Source: Flavobacterium sp. Leaf82 (lineage in GTDB: Bacteria > Bacteroidota > Bacteroidia > Flavobacteriales > Flavobacteriaceae). From it: 64,000 nt of DNA. This document shows positions 52,460 through 61,658 of this stretch, one piece after another; the first letter of the stretch is position 1, and the number at the start of each line of letters is the position of its first letter. The DNA is taken from assembly GCF_001422725.1 (NCBI RefSeq), contig NZ_LMMA01000035.1:62001-126000 (forward strand), in the 5' to 3' direction. A program made the position numbers and the translations under genes. The notes beneath the pieces were generated by a model. That model searched no databases. It saw only the letters and a program-made list of their open reading frames with translations, and was not told the origin of the DNA.

Positions 52460-52581
52460 AACTGGACTGAAGTCCAGCTCTACAATATAGGATGAGCCTT
52501 TGGCTCTTATTTACAAGCATAAACACATAAATCGTAAAATTCCGAAGGAATGATAAATATTGTAGAGCTGCACTTTAGTCC
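52460..52581. repeat. Direct repeat, right copy, after araC
   Basis: It matches 50432-50555 in the same orientation: CTGGACTGAAGTCCAG, then ATTCCGAAGGAATGAT, ATTGTAGAGC and a closing CACTTTAGTCCAG. Identity is about 80 percent by eye. The two copies enclose exactly the reductase and araC genes. Confidence 0.8.
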
Positions 52582-52610
52582 AGATTTATGATCAATGATG
52601 TTTTTAATGT

Positions 52611-53039
52611 TTATTTTACAAAATCCATTTCGACATGCTCAATTCCGGCATCGAGAAAATAATTCTCAGTTTGTCTGAATCCGTTTTTGATATAAAACTG
52701 ACTTGCATTTACCTGAGCGTAGAGATAGACTTTTTCTTCGTTTTTTAGATCGTCTAATATTTTCAATAAAATAGCTTCGCCAATTCGTTTTCCTCTAAAG
52801 GAGTTTAAAACAGCAATTCTTTCAATTTTTGCACCTTTTTCCATTTTACGGTATCGCGCCGCTCCGGCTGGTTCTCCGTTTACCGTTGCTAAATAATGTA
52901 CCGCAACTTCATCATCCATAGATTCGCGTTCTTGCGATACATTTTGTTCTACCACAAATACTTGTTTTCTAATTTCGAATGCAATTTCTATTTGTTTTTG
53001 ATTGTCGACTTTCTCGACTATAATAGTTGTATTACTCAT
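52611..53039 (-). CDS. GNAT family N-acetyltransferase
   Basis: This 142-residue single-domain GNAT has the motif A loop as IAVLNSFRGKRIGEAIL (RGKRIG binds the acetyl-CoA pyrophosphate), with FEIRKQVFVVEQNVSQERESMDDEVAVHYLA at the start and AQVNASQFYIKNGF near the end. The start motif (RxxVFVxEQ) is common in ElaA-like members. Its promoter contains a 26-bp perfect palindrome, so it is under tight control by an unidentified regulator. Confidence 0.85.
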   Translation of the reverse strand: MSNTTIIVEKVDNQKQIEIAFEIRKQVFVVEQNVSQERESMDDEVAVHYLATVNGEPAGAARYRKMEKGAKIERIAVLNSFRGKRIGEAILLKILDDLKNEEKVYLYAQVNASQFYIKNGFRQTENYFLDAGIEHVEMDFVK

Positions 53040-53089
53040 TTTGTTTTGACGTTTGATATTCTGGATTTGTAGTAAAAATAATTTACGTA

Positions 53090-53117
53090 CAAATATATGT
53101 AGTTAACTACATATATT
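53090..53117 (-). promoter_or_regulatory. 26-bp perfect palindrome over the GNAT promoter
   Basis: Positions 53092-53117 read the same on both strands (half-site AATATATGTAGTT; centre GTTAAC). On the minus strand TATATTTG (53097-53090) is the -7 box and overlaps the end of the palindrome. The start codon lies about 50 bases downstream. A dimeric regulator bound here would occlude the promoter. Confidence 0.8.
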
Positions 53118-53210
53118 CAAAATGAAATTTGATATTTAAGTTTTTTTTATAACCAATTTGAGTAATAATTGTTTTCCGGAGCAGAAAAATTTCATTCAGT
53201 ATAAGTTTAG

Positions 53211-53281
53211 TCCCGCTGTACACTATATCTTTTTCTGTCTAAAAAAAGCCAGAAAAAGGATGCCGTTTCCATCGGGGCTAG
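53211..53281 (+). repeat. Dispersed hairpin element, copy 3
   Basis: TCCCGCTGTACACTATATC and GGATGCCGTTTCCATCGGGG flank a hairpin with CTTTTTCTGTCT / AGCCAGAAAAAG. It is almost identical to copy 4 at 53891-53960, which is inverted; the two flank the cupin gene. Confidence 0.85.
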
Positions 53282-53375
53282 AAGAGAGGTTTAGGGATTT
53301 AATCGCATTTTATACAGATGCTTAATAAATGTCCCTAAAACAATTAAACTGATTTATTCAATTCAGTCAATTGCA

Positions 53376-53383
53376 TAATTTTG
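53376..53383 (+). promoter_or_regulatory. -7 box of the cupin gene
   Basis: TAATTTTG (TAnnTTTG type) lies 18 bases before ATG 53402. The in-frame TTG at 53381 would overlap this box and is therefore not the start. Confidence 0.5.
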
Positions 53384-53401
53384 TATTATTACAAAAAAAA
53401 G

Positions 53402-53845
53402 ATGAAAACGATAATAGCTTTAAAAGTTGCAATTGTTACGATAATGATGCAACAATCGGTACAATCTCAAGAGGTGAAAAAAGATACAAAAACACCAGAA
53501 GTAAAATATAGCATCGAAAACTGTGTCAATCATTTTGACTTAAGTAAAGCAACAAAAACAAAAGTTGGTTATCAATATTGGTTCGCAGATAAAAACTTTA
53601 CTCAGGAAAACACGCTTAAGATAAGTATAGTAGAACCCGGGAAATCAACTCATGCACCACATCATCATGAAGAAGAAGAACTTTTTTATATTCTGGAAGG
53701 TAAAGCGCAATTTTATCTTGACGGAAAAACAGTTACAGCCGGTCCTAATACCAGTTTTTATTGTCCGCCAAATGTCGAACACGGAATTAGTAATGTTGGC
53801 GATACAGATTTGAAATATTTGGTTATCAAAAAGGATTTGAGATAA
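53402..53845 (+). CDS. Secreted cupin-domain protein
   Basis: The 147-residue protein has a signal peptide (MKTIIALKVAIVTIMMQQSV, cleavage near QSQ) and a single cupin barrel. Motif 1 is G80-x6-HHHEEEELFYILEG with H87 and H89 plus a Glu as metal ligands; motif 2 is PPNVEHGI with H127. It could be an exported small-molecule dioxygenase, isomerase or binding protein. The gene stands alone between two inverted copies of the dispersed hairpin element. Confidence 0.82.
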   Translation: MKTIIALKVAIVTIMMQQSVQSQEVKKDTKTPEVKYSIENCVNHFDLSKATKTKVGYQYWFADKNFTQENTLKISIVEPGKSTHAPHHHEEEELFYILEGKAQFYLDGKTVTAGPNTSFYCPPNVEHGISNVGDTDLKYLVIKKDLR

Positions 53846-53890
53846 TATTTTCTATACAAAAAGTGGTTTTATAGTACTATATTTCTGGAA

Positions 53891-53960
53891 TAGCCCCGAT
53901 GGAAACGACATCCTTTTTCTGGCTTTTTAGACAGGAAAAGATATAGTGTACAGCGGGAGT
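53891..53960 (-). repeat. Dispersed hairpin element, copy 4 (inverted)
   Basis: This is the reverse complement of the copy 3 pattern: TAGCCCCGATGGAAACGACA, then CATCCTTTTTCTGGCT / AGACAGGAAAAGATA, then GTGTACAGCGGGA. It differs from copy 3 at only a few positions. Confidence 0.85.
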
Positions 53961-54010
53961 GTATTTGTAATGAATACAATTTATTTGCTCTTGAAAAATC
54001 AAAATAAAAA

Positions 54011-54043
54011 AAACACCTCTAAACTTTGCTTTTAAAGGTGTTT
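54011..54043 (-). terminator. Terminator after the CheY-like gene
   Basis: AAACACCTCTAAA (54011-54023) and TTTAAAGGTGTTT (54031-54043) pair with one mismatch. On the minus strand it is followed by T-rich sequence. It closely resembles the terminator at 54579-54613. Confidence 0.75.
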
Positions 54044-54077
54044 CTAAAATTATTCGTTATTTAGTAAATAAGCTTTA

Positions 54078-54503
54078 TTACTTTACATAGTTTGGTGAAA
54101 CACAAGTTTCCCAATAGCTTACAATTGTTTTTATGGTTTTTTTAATTTCTTTATAATCCGTAGGTTTAACAAAAAATCCCTGAATTGATTTTGAATAGGC
54201 GTCAACAACGTGTTTTTGTTCTGCGCTGGTAGAAAAGAACAAATAGGGGATCGACTTAAGTCTTAAATCCTCGTTTTCATGAATTTTATCCCGCAATTCC
54301 ATACCACTTAGTTTTGGCATATTGATGTCAGAAAAAATGATAAAAGGTTCTACTTGTGTAGAGGTTAAGTATTCTAATGCTTTTTCGCCTTCGGTAAAAA
54401 AGATAATTTCATTTTTATAATCAAGCTCTTTAAAAACATCAGTTAAAATGTCCTGATCATCCAGATCGTCTTCGATTATAATAATTGGTCCGCCTTTGTT
54501 CAT
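54078..54503 (-). CDS. Single-domain response regulator (CheY-like)
   Basis: The 141-residue receiver domain has the acidic pocket E11/D12/D13, the phospho-acceptor D59 (IIFSDINMPKLSGMELRD), the switch Ser at 91 and the conserved Lys at 113 (FFVKPTDYKEI). It has no output domain, so it should act by protein contact or in a phosphorelay. No kinase lies next to it; the nearest is the sensor at 60298, which has its own regulator. Confidence 0.88.
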   Translation of the reverse strand: MNKGGPIIIIEDDLDDQDILTDVFKELDYKNEIIFFTEGEKALEYLTSTQVEPFIIFSDINMPKLSGMELRDKIHENEDLRLKSIPYLFFSTSAEQKHVVDAYSKSIQGFFVKPTDYKEIKKTIKTIVSYWETCVSPNYVK

Positions 54504-54578
54504 TTATATTTTTTATAAAGGTAGCTGATTAATATTAGCTATTTAATGTTTTCGTAAATAACTGATAATCATAAAAGC

Positions 54579-54613
54579 AAAACACCTTTAAACATTATGT
54601 CTAAAGGTGTTTT
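54579..54613 (-). terminator. Terminator of the heavy-metal RND operon
   Basis: AAAACACCTTTA (54579-54590) and TAAAGGTGTTTT (54602-54613) are perfect complements over 12 positions, 24 bases after the pump gene stop on the minus strand. Confidence 0.82.
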
Positions 54614-54636
54614 TGAATTAAAATATAGTAGGATAA

Positions 54637-57600
54637 TTATGAATCTAATTTGCTGGTATCTTTTTTACGATATACCAAATAAAATACCTGAGGCAAAACG
54701 GTTAATGATAAAAACATACAGGTAATCAAACCTCCAACAATCATGATGGCAAGAGGTTTTTGAACTTCAGATCCCATTCCGGTAGACAATGCTGCGGGTA
54801 ATAATCCTAAAGATCCCATAAGGGCAATCATAACAATAGGACGAATCCTGCTGTAAATACCGTCTGAAATAGCTTCTTTTAATGGCATTCCGGATCGCAT
54901 ATTTTCTCGAATCATTCCAATGAGGACAATACTGTCAATGGCGCTGACTCCAAACAGAATGATAAAACCAATTCCGGCTGATATTCCAAACACAGTTCCT
55001 GTTGCCCATAATGATAAGAAACCACCAATAAAGGCATATGGCATGGCGCTAATCGCAACCAATGTATCTTTGAAATTACCAAAGTTAAAATACAAAAGAC
55101 ATAAAATCAAGATCAATACCACTGGAACAATCATTGCTAATTGTTTCGATGCTCTTTCTTTACTCTCAAATTCTCCGGCCCATTTCATTATATTCTCTTT
55201 AGGAAGTTTTACTTCTGCAGCTACTTTTTTCTGTGCTTCATCGATTGTACTTCCCAAATCTCGGCCTTCGATACTAAAACCTACGGCAATATATCTACTG
55301 TTTCCTTCGCGATAGATAAATGTTGGTCCTGTTTTATATTCTACGGTAGCAATTTCTTTTAAAGGAACTTTTTTGCCATTCATAGTCGGAATCAGGATAT
55401 CTTCGATTTTTTCTTTTGAGTCACGATATTCTTTTTCGAAACGTAACGTGATATCAAATATTTTTTCGTCGTCGTAAAATTTCGTTGCCGCTTGTCCTCC
55501 AATCGTCATTCTGATTACGGCTTGTGCATCTGCAGTTGTAATTGCGTAACGTGCCATTTTTTCGTCGTCAAGCTGAATTCGTAATTCCGGTAAACCAATG
55601 TTTTTATAAACGTTGATATCTTCAATTCCTTTTACATCTTTGATCGATTTGGCGACTTTTGCTGCCATTGCTTCCAGTTGAAAAAGATCATTTCCGAAAA
55701 TCTTTATTACGAGCGGACTTTTTACTCCGGCAACATATTCTTCGACATTATCCTGAATAGGCTGACTAAACCCAAAGCCAATTCCGGGATAAACGTCGAG
55801 TTCTTTTTTGATTTCGGCAATCAATTCTTCTTTACTGATGTCGCGTTTCCATTCGTCCTGATGTTTTAATTCGATATGTAATTCGATATTAAAAAATCCG
55901 GTTGGATCTGTTCCGTCATTTGGTCGTCCGGTTTGTGTCAGGACAAATTTTACTTCTTCGAATTTCCTTATTTTGGCTTTCATTTCTTTTGTAAGTCTTA
56001 CCGCTTCATCAAGATTGATGCTGTTGGGTAAAGTGGCTCTCACGTAAATTGCTCCTTCATTCAGCTTCGGAATAAATTCTGAACCATAAAAAGCAAACTT
56101 TGCACAACATACTGCCAGTAAAACAAGGAAACCATATAAGGTTGCTTTTCTATGTCTGGTACTCCAGTTAAAAAGTCTAAAAAGATTTACTCTGAAGAAA
56201 CGCGAAATCATATTTTCTTTTTCGACAATATTTTTTGTCAACATCACTTTACACATTGCCGGAACATAAGTAAGCGATAGAATCAATGATCCTAATAGCG
56301 CATAACTTAGGGTAAAGGCGAGGGGAGAGAACATTTTTCCTTCTACTTTTGTAAATGAGAAAATAGGCATCAGGGCAACGATTAAAATAATCAGGGCAAA
56401 GAAAATATAAGTCGCTACACTACCCACACTTTTCTTGATAAGTCCCATTTTGCTCATGCTGTTAAAGCGTTCCATTCCTACCTTATGCGCTTTCTTTTCG
56501 AGCGATACAAAGACTTGTTCGACAATAACCAGTGTTCCTTCGAGCAATAGTCCAAAATCCAGCGCTCCCATAGAAATTAAGTTCGCAGGTAATCCCTGAA
56601 TTCTCAACATTATAATAGCAAACAAAAACGAAAGCGGAATCACAGAAGCAACAATCAATGAGGTTCTCCAGTTATAAAGAAAAATAAACACGATTAACGA
56701 TACCAATAAAATCCCTTCTACAAGGTTTTTAGTAACGGTTTTTACAGTTGTATCAACCAATTTTGTACGGTCGATAAACGGAACTATTTTTACATTATCC
56801 GGTAAAACTCTTTCGTTAAGTTCTGTCAAACGATCCTTAAGTCTCTTAATTACTTCACCCGGATTTTCTCCGCGCAGCATGACTACAATACCTTCTACAA
56901 CATCATCATCACCATCTAAACCTACCTGACCTAATCTTGGTTTGGCAGATATAGAAACTTCGGCAACGTGTTTTACCAATATTGGCGATGAACCTTTGGT
57001 TTCTATCAAAATATTACCAATATCTTCTACTTTATTGATAAGTCCAACACCTCGTACAACATAAGCCTGATCACCACGCTGGATCACGTCTCCACCAACA
57101 TTTACATTACTTTTTGATACGGCTTCGTAAACATCTAGTGCTGAGAGATTATAATTTTCAAGTTGTGTGGGATTGATTTTTATTTCGAATATTTTTTCTT
57201 CTCCACCAAAACTTACTACGTCAGCAACACCAGGAACTGAGATTAGTTCTCTTTCGATTACCCAATCCTGAATGGCTTTGATTTCGCGTATTGGCAAATC
57301 ACTTTTGATAACATATCTGAATATCTCGCCCGTTGCTCCGGATGGCGGTTCAATATCTACATCTGCACCTTCCGGAAGATCTAATCCGTTAAGGCGGTTT
57401 GAGGCATATTGTTGTGCGTAAAAATCCTCTACATCATCATCAAATAATACGGTTACCACAGATAATCCAAAAAGCGAAATAGAACGTACTTCGGCTTTTT
57501 TAGGAATCGTATTCATTTGTTTTGAAATAGGAAGTGTGATGAATTTCTCTACTTCTTCGGCACTTCTTCCCGGCCATTGCGTAATGATTCTTGCTCTTGT

Positions 57601-57741
57601 ATTGGTTACATCCGGGAAAGCTTCGATAGGCGTGTGGATATAGCTAACTATTCCGGCGACTAGTAGTATGGCTGTCAGGAAAAAAACTATAAGGGAGTTT
57701 TTTAACGAGAAAGCAACCAGACCTTGTACAAATTTTTTCAT
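54637..57741 (-). CDS. Heavy-metal efflux RND pump subunit (CusA/CzcA family)
   Basis: The 1034-residue RND protein of the HME class starts with VAFSLKNSLIVFFLTAILLVAGI and has the class motif TPIEAFPDVTNTRARIITQWPGRSAEEVEKF. In the fourth helix the sequence is LDFGLLLEGTLVIVE; the Asp and final Glu match the CzcA-type DFGxxxDGAxxxxE motif, with Glu replacing the middle Asp. This suggests export of divalent metal or Cu/Ag ions, but the ion is not certain. The operon order is two-component system, channel, adaptor, pump. Confidence 0.9.
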   Translation of the reverse strand: MKKFVQGLVAFSLKNSLIVFFLTAILLVAGIVSYIHTPIEAFPDVTNTRARIITQWPGRSAEEVEKFITLPISKQMNTIPKKAEVRSISLFGLSVVTVLFDDDVEDFYAQQYASNRLNGLDLPEGADVDIEPPSGATGEIFRYVIKSDLPIREIKAIQDWVIERELISVPGVADVVSFGGEEKIFEIKINPTQLENYNLSALDVYEAVSKSNVNVGGDVIQRGDQAYVVRGVGLINKVEDIGNILIETKGSSPILVKHVAEVSISAKPRLGQVGLDGDDDVVEGIVVMLRGENPGEVIKRLKDRLTELNERVLPDNVKIVPFIDRTKLVDTTVKTVTKNLVEGILLVSLIVFIFLYNWRTSLIVASVIPLSFLFAIIMLRIQGLPANLISMGALDFGLLLEGTLVIVEQVFVSLEKKAHKVGMERFNSMSKMGLIKKSVGSVATYIFFALIILIVALMPIFSFTKVEGKMFSPLAFTLSYALLGSLILSLTYVPAMCKVMLTKNIVEKENMISRFFRVNLFRLFNWSTRHRKATLYGFLVLLAVCCAKFAFYGSEFIPKLNEGAIYVRATLPNSINLDEAVRLTKEMKAKIRKFEEVKFVLTQTGRPNDGTDPTGFFNIELHIELKHQDEWKRDISKEELIAEIKKELDVYPGIGFGFSQPIQDNVEEYVAGVKSPLVIKIFGNDLFQLEAMAAKVAKSIKDVKGIEDINVYKNIGLPELRIQLDDEKMARYAITTADAQAVIRMTIGGQAATKFYDDEKIFDITLRFEKEYRDSKEKIEDILIPTMNGKKVPLKEIATVEYKTGPTFIYREGNSRYIAVGFSIEGRDLGSTIDEAQKKVAAEVKLPKENIMKWAGEFESKERASKQLAMIVPVVLILILCLLYFNFGNFKDTLVAISAMPYAFIGGFLSLWATGTVFGISAGIGFIILFGVSAIDSIVLIGMIRENMRSGMPLKEAISDGIYSRIRPIVMIALMGSLGLLPAALSTGMGSEVQKPLAIMIVGGLITCMFLSLTVLPQVFYLVYRKKDTSKLDS

Positions 57742-57775
57742 GTCTTGTCTTGTATTTATCCGTTTTTAGGGATAA

Positions 57776-58864
57776 TTAGTTTTTTAATCTTTCGTGAATC
57801 AGCAAGTGATTTTTGGTAATAACCATTTCACCTTCTTTAACTCCTTTATTAAAATAAATCCAGTTGTTGTTTTTTATTACCGGATTAATTTCTCTGGTTT
57901 CGATCGTACAATCGTCTTTGTAAATCAGGATATAATCACGATTATTATCAAAAATGGCTGCTTTTGCAGGAAGAGAAGCCAGCATTTCGCCGCCAAGGCT
58001 TTTATCGATAATAATATCTGCCGTCATTCCTGGTTTTAGCTTTAAGTTTTTGTTTTCCATTACAATTCTTGCTTTTAGAACATGTTCGTCAGCATCAAAA
58101 ACTTTGGCAAGCATGGCTATTTTTCCTTTAAAAATTTCACCCGGATAAGCTGGAGTAGTAACATCTACAAGCATATCCTGAGTTACATTTTTCAGGTTAC
58201 TGGTATATACGTTTACCAAAACCCAGATTTCTTTAAGATCAGAAATAGTAAAAAGAGGTTCGCTTCCTTCTGTAATCTGCATTCCGGGGCTAATATTTTT
58301 TGCTACAATATAACCTTCAGTTGGGGCTTTGATCTGAAAAACCGCTCTTTCGCTGCTGGCACTAAACATGGCAAGATTTGCTTTTACATTTTCAAGAGAA
58401 GATCTTAAAACATCTAATTCGCTTTGTGCCTGCAAAAGGTCTTTTTGAGAAGCGATTCCGTCCTCAAACATCGATTTGCTGGATTGTAACTGACGTTGCG
58501 CAACAGAGATCTGAGATTGCAATGATTTACTTTCTGATTGCATGCTGTTTAGTTCTGTACTTTTTATTTCTGCCAGAACTTGTCCTTTTTTTACATAATC
58601 ACCAAGAGAGAATGTAGTTTTTGTAATAATTCCTTCTACAAGACTATTAAATTGCACAACATGGTCGTTGTTATAAGTAATGTTTCCGGTAAGGTTTATA
58701 GATTCGCTAACGGCACGTTTTTGTACTGCTTCGATTGTAATTTTTTCTTTTAATTCTTTATCAATACAAAATTTTTCGTCTTTTGTATCTTTGATTTCTT
58801 CTTTTTTGCCACATCCGTAAACGAGCATTAACCCAAGTATTGGGATTAAAATAAATTTCTTCAT
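57776..58864 (-). CDS. Heavy-metal RND periplasmic adaptor (CusB/CzcB-type) lipoprotein
   Basis: The 362-residue lipoprotein has Cys at 18 (LVYGC). Barrel-sandwich halves are at LVEGIITKTTFSLGDYVKKGQVLAEIKS and KAPTEGYIVAKNISPGMQI, with an alpha-hairpin of LQSQISVAQRQLQSSKSMFEDGIASQKDLLQAQSEL between, then a beta-barrel and a membrane-proximal domain ending LLIHERLKN. No Met-rich copper site or His-rich zinc extension is evident, so metal specificity stays open. It lies between channel and pump genes. Confidence 0.88.
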   Translation of the reverse strand: MKKFILIPILGLMLVYGCGKKEEIKDTKDEKFCIDKELKEKITIEAVQKRAVSESINLTGNITYNNDHVVQFNSLVEGIITKTTFSLGDYVKKGQVLAEIKSTELNSMQSESKSLQSQISVAQRQLQSSKSMFEDGIASQKDLLQAQSELDVLRSSLENVKANLAMFSASSERAVFQIKAPTEGYIVAKNISPGMQITEGSEPLFTISDLKEIWVLVNVYTSNLKNVTQDMLVDVTTPAYPGEIFKGKIAMLAKVFDADEHVLKARIVMENKNLKLKPGMTADIIIDKSLGGEMLASLPAKAAIFDNNRDYILIYKDDCTIETREINPVIKNNNWIYFNKGVKEGEMVITKNHLLIHERLKN

Positions 58865-58914
58865 TGTATTTTTTATTATTTTCAGAGAATGTGAGTAGTA
58901 TTTTCAGTTAAGAT

Positions 58915-60201
58915 TTAATTAATTTCTTCACCGGCGATATAGCGCAATTCTTCCAGGTTTTTATTCAGATCTTTTTTAGAGTTTATCAATATTGCTTTGT
59001 TTTCAAGATAGGCGTCTACAAAATCAAGATATTCTAGCATACTTGTGTTTCGCTGCATAAAGTTTTTACGATAGCTTTCGAGAAGTTTATCCAGATCAGT
59101 TTCGTAATTGGCATCGACACTTTCGTATAATTTTTTGGTAACAATCAGGTCTTCATAAGCTTGTAATACTTCTGCCTGTACACTTATTGTTTTCTCTTCG
59201 GTCAATAATTTGCCTTGGTCGATGGCGACTTTTGCGGCTTTTATATTTCCTTGATTTCTACTAAAAAACGGAAGGTCTAAAGAAAAACCAAGTCCCACAA
59301 AGTCATTCATCGTACTTGCACCACGGTCATAGCTAATACCAAGAGTAACATCTGGTGTTCGCATTGCTTTTTCGTATTTGTATTTGTTATCGTTATAGTC
59401 ATTTCCCAGTTTGATAACCTTCATATCTGGTCGGTTTTCTACTGCCGAAGCCATAAGATTACCTAAATTGATATTGTCGATATTTTTTTGATCGGGAACA
59501 AAACCTTCATCCGTAAGTTTGATGAAACTTGTTGCAGGCAGATTCATTAAGACTTTAAGTTCTTTTTGGAGTGCGTTATTTTCTTTTTGCAAATCACTTA
59601 TTTCTTTCAGGAAATTAAGTTCAGATGCTTTTAGCCTGATATATTCGCCTCTGCCAATATTGCCTTGCGAAACCTGATTGCTATATCCTTTTAACATGGT
59701 TTGCATCGACGAAACTTGTTTTTTATAGATAGCTCCTTGAGCCTGATTGTATTGCAGTTCAGTAAGATTACCTCTAAACTCAATTTTTAGATTACGCAAA
59801 AAGGTTTTAAAGTATTCTTTGGCGATATCTACGCCAACTTTTTCCATGGCAATCATCTTTTTTCGTTTTCCGGCAGTCTGAACAAGCTGTTCAAGTTCTG
59901 CGGTAACCTGAGTTGTTTTACCAAAATTGCCCCACAAAGCAGGAACTTCTCCCGCTGTAGCATTATGCCAAAGATTGATTTCGCCGATTGTAAGTGTAGG
60001 ATTTGGCCATAATTTTGCCTGAATAACTTGTGCATCAGCGATGTCGATGTTTAGTTTTTCGGAAATTATAGAAAGGTTCTTGTCCAGAAATAAAGCCTCA
60101 GCCTGAGTTCGGGAAAGAACAATAGTATCGTTTATTGTTGCATTTTGTGCCACACTTTTGTGTGATACAATAACGAGAAGGGTTAGAAGTATACGTTTCA
60201 A
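58915..60201 (-). CDS. TolC-family outer membrane channel of the metal efflux system
   Basis: The 428-residue protein has a signal peptide (MKRILLTLLVIVSHKSVAQ) and no lipobox, unlike the drug-type channel at 43252. It has the helical repeats of outer membrane efflux proteins: NLSIISEKLNIDIADAQVIQAKLWPNPTLTIGE and NRPDMKVIKLGNDYNDNKYKYEKAMRTPDVTLGISYDRG. It is CzcC/CusC-like. A short promoter-like TAGCTTTG box on the minus strand (60230-60223) lies between it and the sensor kinase gene. Confidence 0.85.
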   Translation of the reverse strand: MKRILLTLLVIVSHKSVAQNATINDTIVLSRTQAEALFLDKNLSIISEKLNIDIADAQVIQAKLWPNPTLTIGEINLWHNATAGEVPALWGNFGKTTQVTAELEQLVQTAGKRKKMIAMEKVGVDIAKEYFKTFLRNLKIEFRGNLTELQYNQAQGAIYKKQVSSMQTMLKGYSNQVSQGNIGRGEYIRLKASELNFLKEISDLQKENNALQKELKVLMNLPATSFIKLTDEGFVPDQKNIDNINLGNLMASAVENRPDMKVIKLGNDYNDNKYKYEKAMRTPDVTLGISYDRGASTMNDFVGLGFSLDLPFFSRNQGNIKAAKVAIDQGKLLTEEKTISVQAEVLQAYEDLIVTKKLYESVDANYETDLDKLLESYRKNFMQRNTSMLEYLDFVDAYLENKAILINSKKDLNKNLEELRYIAGEEIN

Positions 60202-60297
60202 ATTAAGGTGTTTTAATATGATGCAAAGCTACCTGCGGCATATTAAGTGGTAATTTGATGTGTATTATAAAGCGGTTAGAGCAACATTAGAAAACGA

Positions 60298-61656
60298 TTA
60301 GAGTTTAGGAAATAACAACGTAACCGTAGTTCCTTCGTCTTTTTTTGAAGCAATCGCAAAATCAATATTATTTTGTTTAAAGATAATGTTCGCCAGAGAA
60401 AGCCCAACGCCGCTGCCTTTTATATGGTTTACATTTTTGCCCCTGTAAAAAGTTTGTTTGATAAATTTGAGGTCTTCTTTTGTAATTCCCGTTCCATGAT
60501 CTTCGATCACAATTTTAAGCTGATTGTCTTGTTGCAGTAAACTTATCTTTATAGGATTTCCGTTAGAGTATTTTACGGCATTTTCTATAATATTGTATAA
60601 GGCAATTTTAATTTCGTTGCTGTTTCCTTTTATCGAAAGCAGTTTATCATTCTCGATTTCGATCGCAATTTGTATCTGGGAATTCTTTAGCCTGTAAACA
60701 TCCGGTAATTGATCGTTGATATCCCAAACCAATTCATCGACCCTGAAAATTTCAGTAAGTTCAGTATTGTTCCTTAATCCCGAAAGCATCATAAGCGTGT
60801 TCATAGTATCTTCGATCTGATATACATTCTCTAATACTTTTTCAGACATTTCTTTATATTCAGCACTTGTTCTGTCTTTTTGGGCAAATACCTCCAGATT
60901 TCCGGAAATTGCAGTTAAAGGCGTTTTAAATTCATGCGACACATAATTAATAAAATTCTTCTGAATGATAAATGTATCCGAAAGTCGTTTAAACAAATTA
61001 TTATACGTCTCAATCAATTCCTGAATATCATCTTTTGTATTAGGCGAAACAATATGGCGATCCAGCGACGAAGCTTCGATCTCATTTACCTGATTAATAA
61101 TGTTTTTTATAGGACTGTAGGCAAGATTCGAAAGCAAACGGCTCACAATATATATAATGATTAATCCGCTTAATAAAACCAGAATCATAATAATCAACAA
61201 TCGATTGGTAATGGTTTTAAATTCCTGATCATTTTTTTTAACGAAAACCACAAAATCTCCCTGATTGTCATGGTAATAACTTCCAAAATAAAAATGATGA
61301 TTTGATTTAAAATTCAGCTTACGGTTCTTTCTTATATAATCCAGCTTTTCTGCATTTATATTTGCATCTATCTGTTTTTCGCCATATACAATCTGATTTT
61401 CCTTGTTGTAAACGCGCGTTATAATCTCAAGTGAATTTTCTTTGAATTGCTGACCAATTATCAAATGTTGATTTTGAGGTAATTCATCTTTTTCAAGATA
61501 GAAAATCCCCGTCAGCAAACACGTTTTTTGAAGTTCGTTGTAAATAATTTTTTCAGAATAACTGTAGAAAGAAAAATAAGTAATCACCGAAGCAATAACA
61601 AATACAATGCTAAAAGTAAAAGAAGATATTAAGGTAAACCTGTTGCGTATTTTCAT
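60298..61656 (-). CDS. Sensor histidine kinase of the metal efflux operon
   Basis: The 452-residue kinase has two transmembrane helices (about 13-32 and 152-173) around a periplasmic sensor domain of 120 residues. It has a HAMP-type linker, a HisKA dimerisation helix with the phospho-acceptor H241 (NYVSHEFKTPLTAI), and a HATPase domain with N-box NIIENAVKYSNG, G1 DHGTGI and G2 GSGVGLSLA. It lies two bases after the response regulator stop and upstream of the channel, adaptor and pump genes. Its likely role is to sense periplasmic metal or envelope stress. Confidence 0.9.
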   Translation of the reverse strand: MKIRNRFTLISSFTFSIVFVIASVITYFSFYSYSEKIIYNELQKTCLLTGIFYLEKDELPQNQHLIIGQQFKENSLEIITRVYNKENQIVYGEKQIDANINAEKLDYIRKNRKLNFKSNHHFYFGSYYHDNQGDFVVFVKKNDQEFKTITNRLLIIMILVLLSGLIIIYIVSRLLSNLAYSPIKNIINQVNEIEASSLDRHIVSPNTKDDIQELIETYNNLFKRLSDTFIIQKNFINYVSHEFKTPLTAISGNLEVFAQKDRTSAEYKEMSEKVLENVYQIEDTMNTLMMLSGLRNNTELTEIFRVDELVWDINDQLPDVYRLKNSQIQIAIEIENDKLLSIKGNSNEIKIALYNIIENAVKYSNGNPIKISLLQQDNQLKIVIEDHGTGITKEDLKFIKQTFYRGKNVNHIKGSGVGLSLANIIFKQNNIDFAIASKKDEGTTVTLLFPKL

Positions 61657-61658
61657 AA

